NCBI RefSeq assembly: GCF_004011695.2
Contig: NC_082406.1
Location: forward strand, 868,001-932,000
From: Ascochyta rabiei
Lineage: Eukaryota > Ascomycota > Dothideomycetes > Pleosporales > Didymellaceae
Direction: 5' to 3'
Length of the DNA stretch: 64,000 bases
Part shown: positions 20,953 to 31,977 of the stretch, one piece after another
Layout of the letters: each line of letters opens with the position of its first letter
How positions within the stretch are numbered: the first letter of the stretch is position 1
Notes under the pieces: model-generated
Databases searched by the model: none
The model's input: only the letters and a program-made list of their open reading frames with translations
What the model was told of the DNA's origin: nothing
Translations under genes and position numbers: made by a program

Positions 20953-21233
20953 TTGCAGGTGTTGTATTTTTATGTAGCATTGGTCAATCTTCATGAGAGT
21001 TGGATGTACGGAGGCCAATCTGTGCTTGACTGTCAGCCTCGATTACAAAGCCAAAGTGACGTGTGTGGGGTTCGCTGAGCCCCTCCACGACGGCCGACGT
21101 GCTGCCGACCAAAAAAGTTCGACATAGGCTCCAACAGCATTTCTAAGCAGCGCCACGAGACAAAACTGCCAGAACAGCAGCAAAGCGCGCGTACCATACC
21201 CAGGCATTACCACCACAAAGACACATCCCCCGA

Positions 21234-22718
21234 ATGTCGGCCCAACAGCCCCACGACGAGCCTGAGCTCGACTACCACGACGAGGACAACGTGCTCGACG
21301 CCGACGAGGCAGAGGAGATTGTCGAGGATGATGGCGACGTGCCCATGGACAGCGACGACGAGGGCGACGACGACGTACAGATGGAAATCAACCTGCAAAA
21401 CGACTCCATCGCGCACTTTGACGAGCACAAGGACTCCATCTTCTGCATAGCCCAGCACCCCGTTCACCCAGAGATCATCGCGACCGGCGGCGGCGACGAC
21501 GTTGGCTACATCATCGACATTACAGACGTGCCCGAGGGACAGGGTCCTGGCGAGCGCGAGGGCCTCAAGAGCGTCTTCAAGCTGGACGGACACAAGGACT
21601 CGATCAACGCCGTGGTCTTCTCCGAGCCAAAGGGCCAGTTCGTAGCCACAGCCGGCCTCGACGGAAAGCTGCGTGTCTGGCAGGGCGTCCCCGACGGCAA
21701 GAAGTGGAAGTTCCTCGCCGAAGCCAGTGAAGTCGAGGAGATTAGCTGGCTCGCTTCCAACCCCTCGCCCGCACACCCCAACGTCATTGCCCTCGGCGCA
21801 AACGACGGCTCCGTCTGGGTCTACCAGCTCTCCACCGAGAAGGGCAACGAGCTGCAGGTCCTCCAGGCCTTCTATCTACACACCGAGTCCTGTACCGCCG
21901 GCGCCTGGACACCCGACGGCTCGCTCCTCGCCACCACGAGCGAAGACTCGAGCCTCTACGTGTGGGACGTTTTCGGTGACGCCGCCTCCCAGGGCCTCAT
22001 CGACCCCAGCGCACAAACCGTTGTGGGCCTCACAGGACTCGATGAGCGCTTCTTCGTGCAAGGCGGCCTGTACAGCCTCGCCATCCCTCCGACAGGAGCC
22101 TTCGTTGCCGTCGGCGGGCCAGAAGGGCAAATCCGCATCGTTGGCCTGCCACGCCTATCGTCCGAACCCGCCTCCACATCCTCCGGCGGCAGCGGCGCAA
22201 AGGGCAAAGCTGGCGGCAGCAAACAGGCACCCGCAAAGGGCTCCGCCGCGAGCGCCGGCCAGACAGGCCAGATCCTTGCGTCCCTGCAAGCCGGCAGCGA
22301 CAACGTCGAAACCCTCTCCTTCTCCTCTGCGCCCCTCACACTAATGGCCGCCGGCAACGTCGACGGCAGCATCACCCTCTTCGACACAGCACATCGATTC
22401 GCCGTGCGCCGGCGTATCGAGGACGCCCACGCCGACGACGAGATGCCACAAGCGGTCGTGAAGCTCGACTTCGTAAGCAAGGAAGGGCCCGGTGGGTGGC
22501 TGTTGACAAGCGCAGGCTTCGACGGCGTGGTACGGAGATGGGACACCCGTGGCGGTACGACCGCCGCGAACAAGGGCCTCGTAGGCGAGTGGAAGGGGCA
22601 TCGTGGCGGCGGTGAGGGCGGCGGTGTCATGGCGTTTGTACAGGGTGGTGGCGAGGTCATCATCACCGCGGGTGACGATCACGTCGTGTTGGTTTATGAT
22701 GCGCCGTCGACGCAGTAG
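21234..22718 (+). CDS. SQT1: WD40 ribosome assembly protein SQT1 (AAMP homologue)
   Basis: Single exon, 494 residues. Residues ~10-52 are very acidic (runs of Asp/Glu), followed by an eight-bladed-type WD40 array: HKDSIFCIAQHP, HKDSINAVVF...GLDGKLRVW, HTESCTAGAWTPDG...SSLYVWD, and a last blade FDGVVRRWD. A low-complexity Gly/Ala/Lys insert (~residues 310-345) interrupts the array. The acidic N-terminus plus this propeller is the pattern of yeast Sqt1, the dedicated chaperone that holds newly made ribosomal protein uL16 (Rpl10) during 60S assembly, and of animal AAMP. No break is seen. The 281 bp upstream (20953-21233) is an ordinary spacer. Confidence 0.85.
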   Translation: MSAQQPHDEPELDYHDEDNVLDADEAEEIVEDDGDVPMDSDDEGDDDVQMEINLQNDSIAHFDEHKDSIFCIAQHPVHPEIIATGGGDDVGYIIDITDVPEGQGPGEREGLKSVFKLDGHKDSINAVVFSEPKGQFVATAGLDGKLRVWQGVPDGKKWKFLAEASEVEEISWLASNPSPAHPNVIALGANDGSVWVYQLSTEKGNELQVLQAFYLHTESCTAGAWTPDGSLLATTSEDSSLYVWDVFGDAASQGLIDPSAQTVVGLTGLDERFFVQGGLYSLAIPPTGAFVAVGGPEGQIRIVGLPRLSSEPASTSSGGSGAKGKAGGSKQAPAKGSAASAGQTGQILASLQAGSDNVETLSFSSAPLTLMAAGNVDGSITLFDTAHRFAVRRRIEDAHADDEMPQAVVKLDFVSKEGPGGWLLTSAGFDGVVRRWDTRGGTTAANKGLVGEWKGHRGGGEGGGVMAFVQGGGEVIITAGDDHVVLVYDAPSTQ

Positions 22719-24959
22719 AGTAAGCAGATGTCGGCAGCGCTCGAAGAGATGAAATTAGATACTTATGAACGACGAGCAAGTTTATGAGATACCATTGCCC
22801 ATTTTTCTGTACCTGCAACTCTACTTCCAACACTAAGCCTGGCATCCAGTGGTTGCTACCATTGCATTTCCCGGCACTCGTCGCAAACCAATAAACAATC
22901 CTCAGCTCACCTCCCCACTCCTATCAACCTGACCCAAATATCCCTTTCACCCGGCTGCTTCCTCCATGAAGGACCCGTAAAACCTTAGTTTATCTGCTAG
23001 AAGATCATGAGATCCCACCAAGACGAACAACGGAAAAACAGGAAACAGCAAAAACATACGGCACACTGTCCTTTTACCAATGCCTGCACTCATGCTGGAG
23101 AATATTATAGAAATTAGTAGACTTTGTGCTTACAATCATAGCATCTATTTCCTAAAGACCTAGTTAATTATCTTTTCTATCACCTTCGAGTATAGTACCT
23201 TGAAAGTAGCTATGTGTAAAGTTCATATTCATCATATTATACTAGTGAATAAGTTAGGTTGTGTCTAGATATATTGAAGTTCCCAATCTAGTATTGAGTG
23301 CTGCTACATGGATTAGAGGTAAAATGTATCCGTTTTTTTCTCTCTATATCGGCAGTATATTTGCAAGCATGCAAGGCCGTGCAGGAATGCTACCAAGAAA
23401 TTCAGATCTAGCGCACGAAGCTGAGGGTCGGCTACATAGCCAATGAGGCTATTCACAGTAACGCTGGAGTAGCCAAGTTCCTATGCCTAAGCGATGTTAA
23501 TCCATCTAATGTGAGAAGCTCTGAGGGAGTTTCTGACGGATTAACAATCGCAAATATTGGATCCGAGGTGACTGCCGGAGATGGTGGTTCTGGTTCGGCA
23601 TTTGGTCTGGTAGACAGTGCAGGTGTGGTCAGATACCAGAGATGCCAGAGATTCCAGGATTGTGTCTTCAACTATGCACCTACTGCTGACTCGGGTCTTG
23701 TTGCTGGGATGCGTATTTGCCTTGGTGGTACTAAGGTGCAATGTACTCAGCCTTACGGTAATCTTACGTCATAGACAAGCAAGAGGTTCTGACTGGCCAG
23801 CTATGGTTGCATGATCGTGAAAGTGACAGGCTAGGTGACAGGTTAGGTGACAGATTGGGACAGCATGCAGGGTAAAATGTGACAACTACAGAAAATCAGT
23901 CAGTTACCTACCTGCCCACGTTCATAGTCTGTGTTAATGAATCAACGTTCCAGATTTGGGGTAGGTGCATACATTTCGCCAGGCATTATATGCGACGATA
24001 GAGGAGTTTCGCAAGCCCTCGAAATCTTCCTCAAATGCCACGAGAACCACCAACGGATGCCTGAACACATATAGAATGAGAGAGAAGATTGAAGCCGGCA
24101 GCTAGCCTCATCGTCGAGCAATGGTAAGAGGCAACGCATGGCCCTGAACCAAGCGCGCAGCCCACCTAAAGCACCGCCTCGACTGTGAAGTCAGGGTCCC
24201 ACTTCTTGAGACGGAGCGTGAGGATCTAAAGGTCTGGCAATTGGGCAGTAAGGATAGAGGCATTCGTGGCATTGATCTCAATGCGAGAACTAAAGGCCTT
24301 ACTCGGCACATTGATCTCTTCAGCACAAGAAGCGTACCCACGCAGGGACAAAATGGTTGGGTAAAAAATCACGCAAGCGTGCAAGACCTGGAACAGCGCC
24401 AGAGGTAAGCTATCGATAGCGGTATCGTTTCTTCGAACATATGTCCAACAACTACCGCGCCATCAGTGGTTTTCTTGAAATAATTCTTAATGGTATGCTG
24501 TATAGCTAATACTATCTATATATAACCAAACATGTACTTCTTAACTACTACTAGCTTATGTTACTACGTTAGGATAAGGCCGTAGCTGCTATACCTCGGA
24601 ACACCCTGTAGGTTCTCGTATACCAAGAACTCAAAAAGAATACAAGCTTTAGACTATTGATTGTAAAAGCTTTTTGTTAGCACTAGAGGCTACAATGCTT
24701 GCATTCAATCTGAGAGAAACACGCTAAGGCAGGTAACATCTCTCTACCTAGAGAACATGAGTTTCGAAAAGCGGTTACTTCACACAAAGGCACAACACTA
24801 TTCGTATAATTGTACACTGTGATAGTATAGTATTGTAGCCTATACAAAATTGTTTTACGCACAGCTATTTTAATAAGAGCCAGCAGGCCTGCCTGCTAAC
24901 TGAAACTCGACAGTCTACGAGAGATACTTGTGACTTGGAGTTCTCTCGCTACGTACGAC
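22719..24959. other. Gene-poor stretch with AT-rich, RIP-like patches
   Basis: 2.2 kb without a convincing gene. Patches at about 23090-23300 and 24480-24900 are rich in TA dinucleotides and short stops on both strands, as expected for transposon debris mutated by RIP, but no terminal repeats or transposase motif could be found. An open frame at about 23433-23774 (plus) with a small-residue-rich sequence containing DGGSGSAFGLVDSAG is long for this context but has no recognisable start or family. A TAA-rich stretch near 22800 is the SQT1 3' flank. Confidence 0.4.
23823..23858. repeat. Three 12-bp tandem units
   Basis: GTGACAGGCTAG, GTGACAGGTTAG and GTGACAGATTGG in direct succession. A minor local repeat within the gene-poor stretch. 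Confidence 0.8.
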
Positions 24960-25747
24960 CTAAGCAGCTGCAAAAACCAGTAGAGCTGCACAGATCCAAG
25001 TAAGAAATGCCCCCTGCTGCAGCATCTCGCCACCACCATGGGCGCCGTTGCGAGTGCCGTTGCCCAAGTTCAAAGTGATGTTCACTGGTTTGGTAGGCCT
25101 AGCAGACTTACGTCCTTTATTTTCCCTAGTTTTAGTTGGCCTTTCCTTGTCTCTTTGATCAAGACTCCTCTTTAAAAGCGCCTGGCTCGCAGTACCGGGC
25201 AGAATACCAGCAACAGCATTGAGAGAGGTCAAAGGCCCTTTGAGCAAGGATGGCAAATCCTGAGCTTGGCCATCTGTCGTGTTCACGAGCAGCTGTATAG
25301 CGCTAGACAAGACAGAGATATCCTTGGTTGGCATCGTCAAGACAGGCGAAGCAAGCGACGAGGACTGGTTTGCATTGACGAGCTCGAAAACCTCTTTTCC
25401 AGAAAGCATGATTGGCTCGCTGCTGGACACAAGGCCCGGCCGCAGCGTATAAACTGAGGGCTCAGATTCATTGGCTCCAGTGTTGTTGAACACAAGAAAA
25501 GCGTAGGAACCCTGGAGCATCTTGTCTGTGCCCACTCTCACTGCCAATGCCGTAGCTATGGGGAGTCAGCATTTGAGCATGTCTTGTCTCACACGACACT
25601 GGCGGATAGCAACGTACACTTGTCTGGGCTGACAACATTGCCACTGTCATCTATCATTTTGAAATCGATTGCAAGTTCGTCCATGGTCATGCCTCCTGCA
25701 GCCAGTACAAAGGAGGTTACTCGGAGTACAAGAGATGTAAGTTTCAT
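24960..25747 (-). CDS. Putative secreted, GPI-anchored protein of unknown function
   Basis: Exons 25747-25618 and 25555-24960 join over a 62-bp intron (GTACGT...CATAG) to give 241 residues. Exon 1 begins MKLTSLVLRVTSFVLAAGG, a clear signal peptide. The middle is a beta-rich domain with acidic patches and three N-glycosylation sequons (NNTGANES, NQSS, NNTT-like and NGT positions). A basic KR/RK-rich linker then precedes a Gly-rich segment and a hydrophobic C-terminus, FLTWICAALLVFAAA, which fits a GPI-attachment signal. No domain family was recognised. It stands alone in a gene-poor region next to the repeat-built secreted protein, which is a typical setting for cell-surface or effector-like genes. 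Confidence 0.7.
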
Positions 25748-26699
25748 TGTAGCGGTCAGAGGTGAAAGGTATCAAATAGTTTAGTGCGACCAAACAGAGC
25801 TGCAAAAATGTGTGTTGGAAATGAAGACAGAAAGAACTCAAAATGACAACTAAGTAGGATTGAAAATAATACTAGCAGAGACAGATGCAAGGCAGGCTTC
25901 ATTTATGCACCCGTCTTTGCTTAACAACTGCCCTGCTATATGGTGCCAAGACCTTGACTGTTGATGTAACAGCATACACATAGTCCAACAAGTAAGGCTA
26001 TAAGTTTCCGATGGGTTTCAAACCTTTGATACCTCAGTAATCGAGGCAGCTTGTCGGCGTAGATATTGCGGGGACGCACAGACTGTATAATATGGCCGAG
26101 AAATGCCTTAGGCTGGTCGCGACACATAGAATAGTTTTAAGAAGAATCTGAAACCCTTTACACATTCCGATCGGGTGTGGTTCGGCCGACTCGGCCATTA
26201 GCTGGAGTCAACTATTTCATGCCGCCATGATTTTGGAGTGGACATTCATCAGCGTGCTAGTGCCAAGTTCGTCCGCTTCATGCGGGATGGGCAGACCGTG
26301 TGTCAGATGCCGCTCGCTCTACGTAAGGCTGAACACTTCGAAACTCCTCAGAGCATCAATCCTGCCATGACTGCTCTTGATGACAAAACAACAATGGGAT
26401 GCGTGAGTATTCGTGTACCTTGATCATGTGTAACATGCCGAGACGATCCAAGAACTATTCGGCGTTATTGTAGGCTTTCAGAAGACATAAAGATGAGCTG
26501 GATCACCATCAATCAAAGTCATTATCATCATCACTACTCCTACATTCACAGCATTCCAACTTCTTCTTCTTCACACAACCGACTGGCTCGGCTTCTGTTC
26601 TCTCATAAACCGCCTTCTTCCACTGTCCAACCAATACACAATCCCTAAAACATCTTTTCTACATCCCGGACATATCACATCCACAACAAACCTATCAAA
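25748..26699. other. Intergenic, two divergent promoters
   Basis: 952 bp between divergent secreted-protein genes. The last ~180 bp before the repeat-protein ATG are pyrimidine/A-rich (many CATC, ACAAC steps), a common fungal 5' UTR style. No RNA gene or known site was recognised. Confidence 0.45.
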
Positions 26700-27701
26700 A
26701 TGCACGCCTCAACCATCGCAGCCATTCTCGCCTTCACGGCAGGCATGGTCACCAACGCTGCGCCTGTTCGCACAAACACGTCTCTGGACCAGCTCAGCGC
26801 AGCCTTCCAACCCCTGCCTGCCGACGTCAAGCGGGAAGCCAACCCTAAAGGCCGCCGCCCTAGTGCTGGCGACGTTCTTGACGGAGCAGCCGACGCCGCT
26901 GGCATTGTTGCTGATGGAACCACCATCGCAGCCAACTCTAGGCGGGAAGCCAGCCCTAAAGGCCGCCGCCCTAGTGCTGGCGACGTTCTCGATGGAGCAG
27001 CCGACGCCGCTGGCATTGTAGCTGATGGCACCACCATCGCAGCCAACTCTAGGCGGGAAGCCAACCCTAAAGGCCGCCGACCCAGTGCTGGCGACGTTCT
27101 TGACGGAGCTGCTGATGCCACTGGCATTGTAGCTGATGGAACCACCATTGCAGCCAACTCTAGGCGGGAAGCCAGCCCTAAAGGCCGCCGCCCTAGTGCT
27201 GGCGACGTTCTCGATGGAGCGGCTGACGCCACTGGCATTGTAGCTGATGGAACCACCATTGCAGCCAACTCTAAGCGTGACCCCAAGGGCCGTCGACCCA
27301 GCGCTGGAGACGTTCTCGATGGAGCAGCCGACGCCGCTGGCATTGTTGCTGATGGAACCACTATTGCAGCCAACTCTAAGCGTGACCCCAAGGGCCGTCG
27401 ACCCAGTGCTGGAGACGTTCTCGATGGAGCAGCCGACGCCGCTGGCATTGTTGCTGATGGAACCACCATTGCAGCCAACTCTAAGCGTGACCCCAAGGGC
27501 CGTCGACCCAGTGCTGGAGACGTTCTCGATGGAGCGGCCGACGCCGCTGGCATTGTTGCTGATGGAACCACTATTGCAGCCAACTCTAAGCGTGACCCCA
27601 AGGGCCGTCGACCCAGTGCTGGAGACGTTCTTGATGGAGCAGCCGACGCCGCTGGCATTGTAGCTGATGGAACTACGATTGTCAACAACTCGAAGAACTA
27701 G
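26700..27701 (+). CDS. Secreted repeat precursor with KR/RR-delimited repeats (Kex2-processed / RiPP-precursor-like)
   Basis: Single exon, 333 residues. Residues 1-20 (MHASTIAAILAFTAGMVTNA) form a signal peptide, followed by a ~23-residue leader. The rest is eight head-to-tail repeats. Units 1-4 have 37 residues and start KR/RR-EANPKG or EASPKG; units 5-8 start KRDPKG, with a 35-residue period. All share the core RRPSAGDVLDGAADAAGIV (Ala to Thr in units 3-4) and ADGTTIAANS. Each junction is a dibasic Kex2-type site, so secretion should release several copies of one ~33-residue acidic, Gly/Ala-rich peptide. A second dibasic pair (GRR-P) inside each unit is followed by Pro and is a poor site. 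There is no Tyr, Trp or Cys in the core, unlike ustiloxin-type precursors. No tailoring gene lies adjacent. Confidence 0.8.
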   Translation: MHASTIAAILAFTAGMVTNAAPVRTNTSLDQLSAAFQPLPADVKREANPKGRRPSAGDVLDGAADAAGIVADGTTIAANSRREASPKGRRPSAGDVLDGAADAAGIVADGTTIAANSRREANPKGRRPSAGDVLDGAADATGIVADGTTIAANSRREASPKGRRPSAGDVLDGAADATGIVADGTTIAANSKRDPKGRRPSAGDVLDGAADAAGIVADGTTIAANSKRDPKGRRPSAGDVLDGAADAAGIVADGTTIAANSKRDPKGRRPSAGDVLDGAADAAGIVADGTTIAANSKRDPKGRRPSAGDVLDGAADAAGIVADGTTIVNNSKN

Positions 27702-28698
27702 TTTTACAACACGGCAACTAACAACGATGCTGGTCATCTTCTGGTGTACGGGTTCTTGAGCTTGGAATTCGCCTGTAAGAGATTTAAGTCTCTGGAGGAG
27801 TTCTTTGTAGTTAGTGCTGTTAAAGAAATAAAAAAATTTACATTTGTACTTTGCAAGGCTCCACGTACTTTATAGGTCTAAGTCAGCTGCTTAATTCTGC
27901 AGGTTCCGTACTCTTGCTAAGAGTAAACTAATACTGCAACTACTTTGCAATACAACAGCGTTACACTGAGATGCTCTGGTAGAAAACTTATGCCCAATAT
28001 GGAAATACGTAACCTATAGCATAGCGGCCAAGAATTCTTCGAGCAGAAGATACTACACTCCAATGCTGCATAATTAATCGTATAGCTCATCAAAACAAAC
28101 AATCTCAAGCTCCTTAATTCGTCCAGACAGATTATATGGATTCAAGCACGAAACTCGGTCGGATAGCACGGACGTCGAACAGCCGCGCACGGGTGTGGGG
28201 TAGGTGTTTCAGTCTTCTAACGCTGTGATATGTATGATCGTTCTTAGCTGTCCCACCTAATCGGGACATATACTATATCAAGTGCGCCAAACGAGCGAAC
28301 AGGTAGAGACGAATATTGGACTACTGCTGCAACGAGCATACTAGTCTTTTTTTTTCAACTTCAGCTCCTCTTCTGACCCGTTCGGGAGTTGCGTCTTAGC
28401 TATCATTTTCCTGGGGGTTCTCTCAAGGCCTGCTATAGACTGTCGCTCCCAGACACCATCTGCACCGTACTCTTGCTTATCCTAGCCGTCCAGCTCAAAA
28501 GCAATGGTCATAAAGATATTGTTTTTATGAAATTACGACCTTTCCTTGCTGTCAAGGACATTAGAGCCACGGCTAGCGGACGTGTACGTACAGCTCTTTA
28601 CCATACGCGAAGCCTGTGGCATTTGCAGTGTCAAGGTTCACTGAACTTTGGATCCACATCGAAGCTTCTCTGGCCATGCGCTCAAGAGTACGGTAAAA
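27702..28698. other. Intergenic
   Basis: About 1 kb, moderately AT-rich, including the 3' UTR of the repeat precursor (AATAAA-like AAATAAAAAAATTT near 27825). A 109-codon frame (28389-28718, plus) was not supported. Confidence 0.4.
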
Positions 28699-29553
28699 TT
28701 ATCGTCGAAGTTCGCTAAAGGCGCAGTGAGGGAATGTGAAAAATTTTAAGGAAGCAAGCGTGTTGTATGACCGCCAGCCTAAGCTGTGGAATGAGCGGGA
28801 ACTCCAGACACAAGAGCACTGTGTCGTGTTGCCAGTACAGCGATGTATTAGTTGGAGCATAAAGCTCTCACTCGTCCATTCTTCTTCGATGGTTTGGTCA
28901 AGGTATTTTCGATCGATGTCTGGTTGAGAAGTGGCGTTGTGAACGTCCAATACAATTTCTTTCATGTCCGCTGACGACAAATTGTCTTTTGTTTTGCCGT
29001 GATCGTAGTGCTTGACACAAGGCTTCAGAGAACAAGCAGTTAGAAACCATTTGGTGACGGCGCTTGGCTAATATTCAAGATCACAGAAATGATGAAAGTT
29101 AAGGCTCGTATCTGAAGATGCGGGATACCCCAAAAGTGTATTTGTCAATATCATCGAGAACGGCAACGGGTCTTGCGTGCATGGCAAGTTGGTATGGAAT
29201 TCTTTGCGCCATATCAAATCTTCTCCTTCAAGACGAACGTCTTGCAAAGACGGCTGGTGGATTGTCCATCCGGTAGCATTTTTGGTAAACGTGCAGTTGT
29301 TGGCGATCCCGAGAACGCTGCCGCTGATCACCAGATCTTCGTACATGGCACAGACAGCTAGTCTGACAAACGCCAGGTAAGGATATGTTAAACTAGAACT
29401 TTGCATGACGGGTTTGTGGCTTCTGTCGCTACTTAAGTTTTGAAGCTTGTTTGGTGAGACGACGAGGCGGACTCGCGAATATGTGGGCTTACATGAACCG
29501 CGCAGCCCAAAAGAGCGAAAACAGACACAACACATGGTGATATGTGTAGACAT
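28699..29553 (-). pseudogene. Interrupted frame of unknown function (possibly a membrane glycoprotein fragment)
   Basis: From ATG 29553 a frame runs 161 codons to TAG (29068-29070). The same frame then stays open for 122 more codons to the TAA at 28699. Both halves read like one protein: the first has NNCTFTKNATGW and FHTNLPCTQDPLPF, the second KWFLTACSLKPCVKHYDHGK and IHRCTGNTTQCSC. The Cys spacing and Asn-glycosylation sites suggest a secreted or luminal region. The A-x-C-S-L-x-x-C pattern is reminiscent of the fungal DUF3176 family, but I am not sure. No good intron removes the TAG, so a nonsense-broken gene, or one needing recoding, is the simplest reading. The real 5' end may lie further up. 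Confidence 0.4.
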
Positions 29554-29617
29554 GCAGAAATGCCTTACGTTTCGTATTCTGCGGAGAATCAGTTAGACCT
29601 TCGAAAAGTTGGAAGGT

Positions 29618-29712
29618 CTCGAAATCAACTTGGCACAACCTACTAGCAGATTCAAAAACCAAAGTGGCACAACCTACTAGCAGAATCTCGAAATCAACAT
29701 GGCACAACCTGC
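29618..29712. repeat. Three tandem ~34-bp units
   Basis: TGGCACAACCTACTAGCAGA recurs at 29631, 29665 and (diverged) 29700, alternating with CTCGAAATCAAC. It lies just upstream of the interrupted minus-strand frame. Confidence 0.8.
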
Positions 29713-31977
29713 CCGATTAGTTTGACAGGTCCGCAATTACCGGAGACGTGAATCCGTGCAATTGTTTCCTCTAAACTGTACCATGACAGATAGCAGGTCA
29801 GACAGGCCAGCTTGTTCCAACGTGCATGGCCTCGTGTATCAGCTCAAGGTTTTTCAATCATGATACAGAAATCACAATAGCCATGATCGCCTCAACAATA
29901 AGAAAATCAACAACTCCTCGAGCACGTATATTTCGATTTTCTTACTACTTCACAACCATCATCAGTTTTCCCTTGTAATGCATGCATGACGCTGTTACTA
30001 AAATGGGGAGTCCGTTGCTTTCCTTATTTGACCTGCGTCTATATAAACTTTTCCATCAGATTGGTTCCGGAGCGAGAAACAGCGCGCTCGATGATGTGAC
30101 GTGAGTGCTATATCCATAAAGGAATAGCAGAAAGATGATGGGATGTAGAATAGCTTCTTCGACCATGATTAAGTTCGTAGATGAACGATGAGACGGAGAT
30201 TGGACTGCACTAGCTGCATCTTCGCCTTGATGATTTTCGATCCGGGTGATGGCATTGATGAATGGAGTATGCGTCTGTGCTTTCTCAGTTCGAGGCAAGG
30301 AAGGAAACGAAGAGCAAGAGAGGGACATTTAAGAGGCCCTTGGTCTTTCTTAACAGATCCTATATTTGACAAAATCTTCATTTGCATCCATTGCCCTCAA
30401 GACATTTTGAATTGTAGACTGGTCGGCTCGTGAAGTTCCTCGTTGCGAAATTCGAAATTCAAGATTTGAGAAGCCAGGCTGGTGCATACGGCACTGAGTA
30501 CACTGTTTTGAGTTCCCAGTGCACGCTTTAGGTTTCACATCTCGATTTTGAGGGAGAGGAAGCTGCATGGTGAGAACAGGTACTTTGTTCCGAAAATTGG
30601 ATGAAATATGACTGCTACTCGGCGAGTGTAGTACAGCCAAAAGCAGATCAGGAAAGGAGAACATAATCGCAGAACTTTGAAATTTTCATGCAGACAAAGC
30701 ACATATACTTCATTTGCCTGCTTTCAGATTGGAATGTGGTGGTGTGAGGAAGTTGGGAAAAGATATGGTTTGGAGGTTTTGTATACCCCGGTGTTGGAGT
30801 GGGGAAAAGATGGGACTTTGAGTTTTGTTTGTGCAGTTGGGTTTATCTCATTCTGGTTCTAAGAAAACAGAGGTCTCGTACATGGAGGCGTCGATCATAT
30901 ATCAGAAGAACAGTAGGTGACCGGACCTCGTGTTTGGTGAATGGAAGCCGAGATAAACGATGCTTGACTATTGCAATGGGATCTTAGTAGATCATATCGT
31001 GCATTCGAAAATTTAAACTTAGTTTGCAATATGAAGTAATCACGACAGCAGCGAATTGCCAGAAAGTAAGAGCGATTGTAGCATGTGTTTCTGCTCTTCG
31101 ACTTTCGACTAAAGAAGTAGTAGTTTTGAGCGTTTATGAAACCCTAGCAAAGCCGCCTTTATAGTTTACAGGGTGTTCAACCCCATAGCTGAATATCGTG
31201 TATATGTGCATAAGGATTTCTGCCAGTCACGCAGCCAGAATTGCAAAAAAGCCCATGAACACAAATTTCATAGATTTAGAGAAGATACAGAACATCGGAC
31301 CATCCAGAGAAATTCTCATGGCATCTCCGCAGTGGCGACTTAGGTGATAAGAGGAGCGAAGTCTAGTGAGGTCGGATACGATTTTTGTAGCCACGCCAGC
31401 TTCAACTGATATATAAAGCCAGCTCGACGTACATTCTGGTCAAACCAGAACTCTACTATCGACATTTATTTTACCTTTTCTTTTTCGTTCGGCCGGGCTA
31501 ACAAAAAGAGCGGGAAAGAGCAAAGAGCCACTATCAAATTACACGGTGAATCCTAGGACGGAAAAGTCACACATGGCGTGAGCCGGACTCGCTCTCGATA
31601 AAGACTCAGCAAAGTTGGCGTGAAAAGTAGAGATGCAAAGGCTCTTAGTAGGTGCTGTGTACCGTTGACTTGGTCCTGAGGACAAAGGTAAATCTTCTAA
31701 TAAGAATGGACCAGTATGCGTCTTTCCCATGCCTATTTGAGAAGACGGCCATGAAAGTAATTTGGAGTCTCCCAAGGTATATGAGTATGTCTGTCTCACG
31801 ATATGGAAGGCAAGAATGACTTTTGGGCAGACGCTTGAAGAGAACCATGAACATGTTGCCGAGTACACTACAGTCGAACGGAGAAGCCTTTACGTGCCCA
31901 TGTTTGTCCAGTGACCAAGCTGTTTGCCGTGGCGTATTCGCCTGTGTACAGCTCTTGTTCCCACCTCATTCACTGAT
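29713..31977. other. Gene-poor stretch
   Basis: 2.3 kb in which no frame exceeds ~110 codons and none has coding character on either strand. TATATAAAG (about 31410-31418) could serve an unannotated transcript. No terminal repeats or RNA genes were recognised. Confidence 0.4.

Noticed and set aside
26675..27737. Minus-strand open frames of ~340 codons across the repeat gene
   Set aside because: They are reverse readings of the repeat array. Repeat periods divisible by three keep every stop-free frame open.
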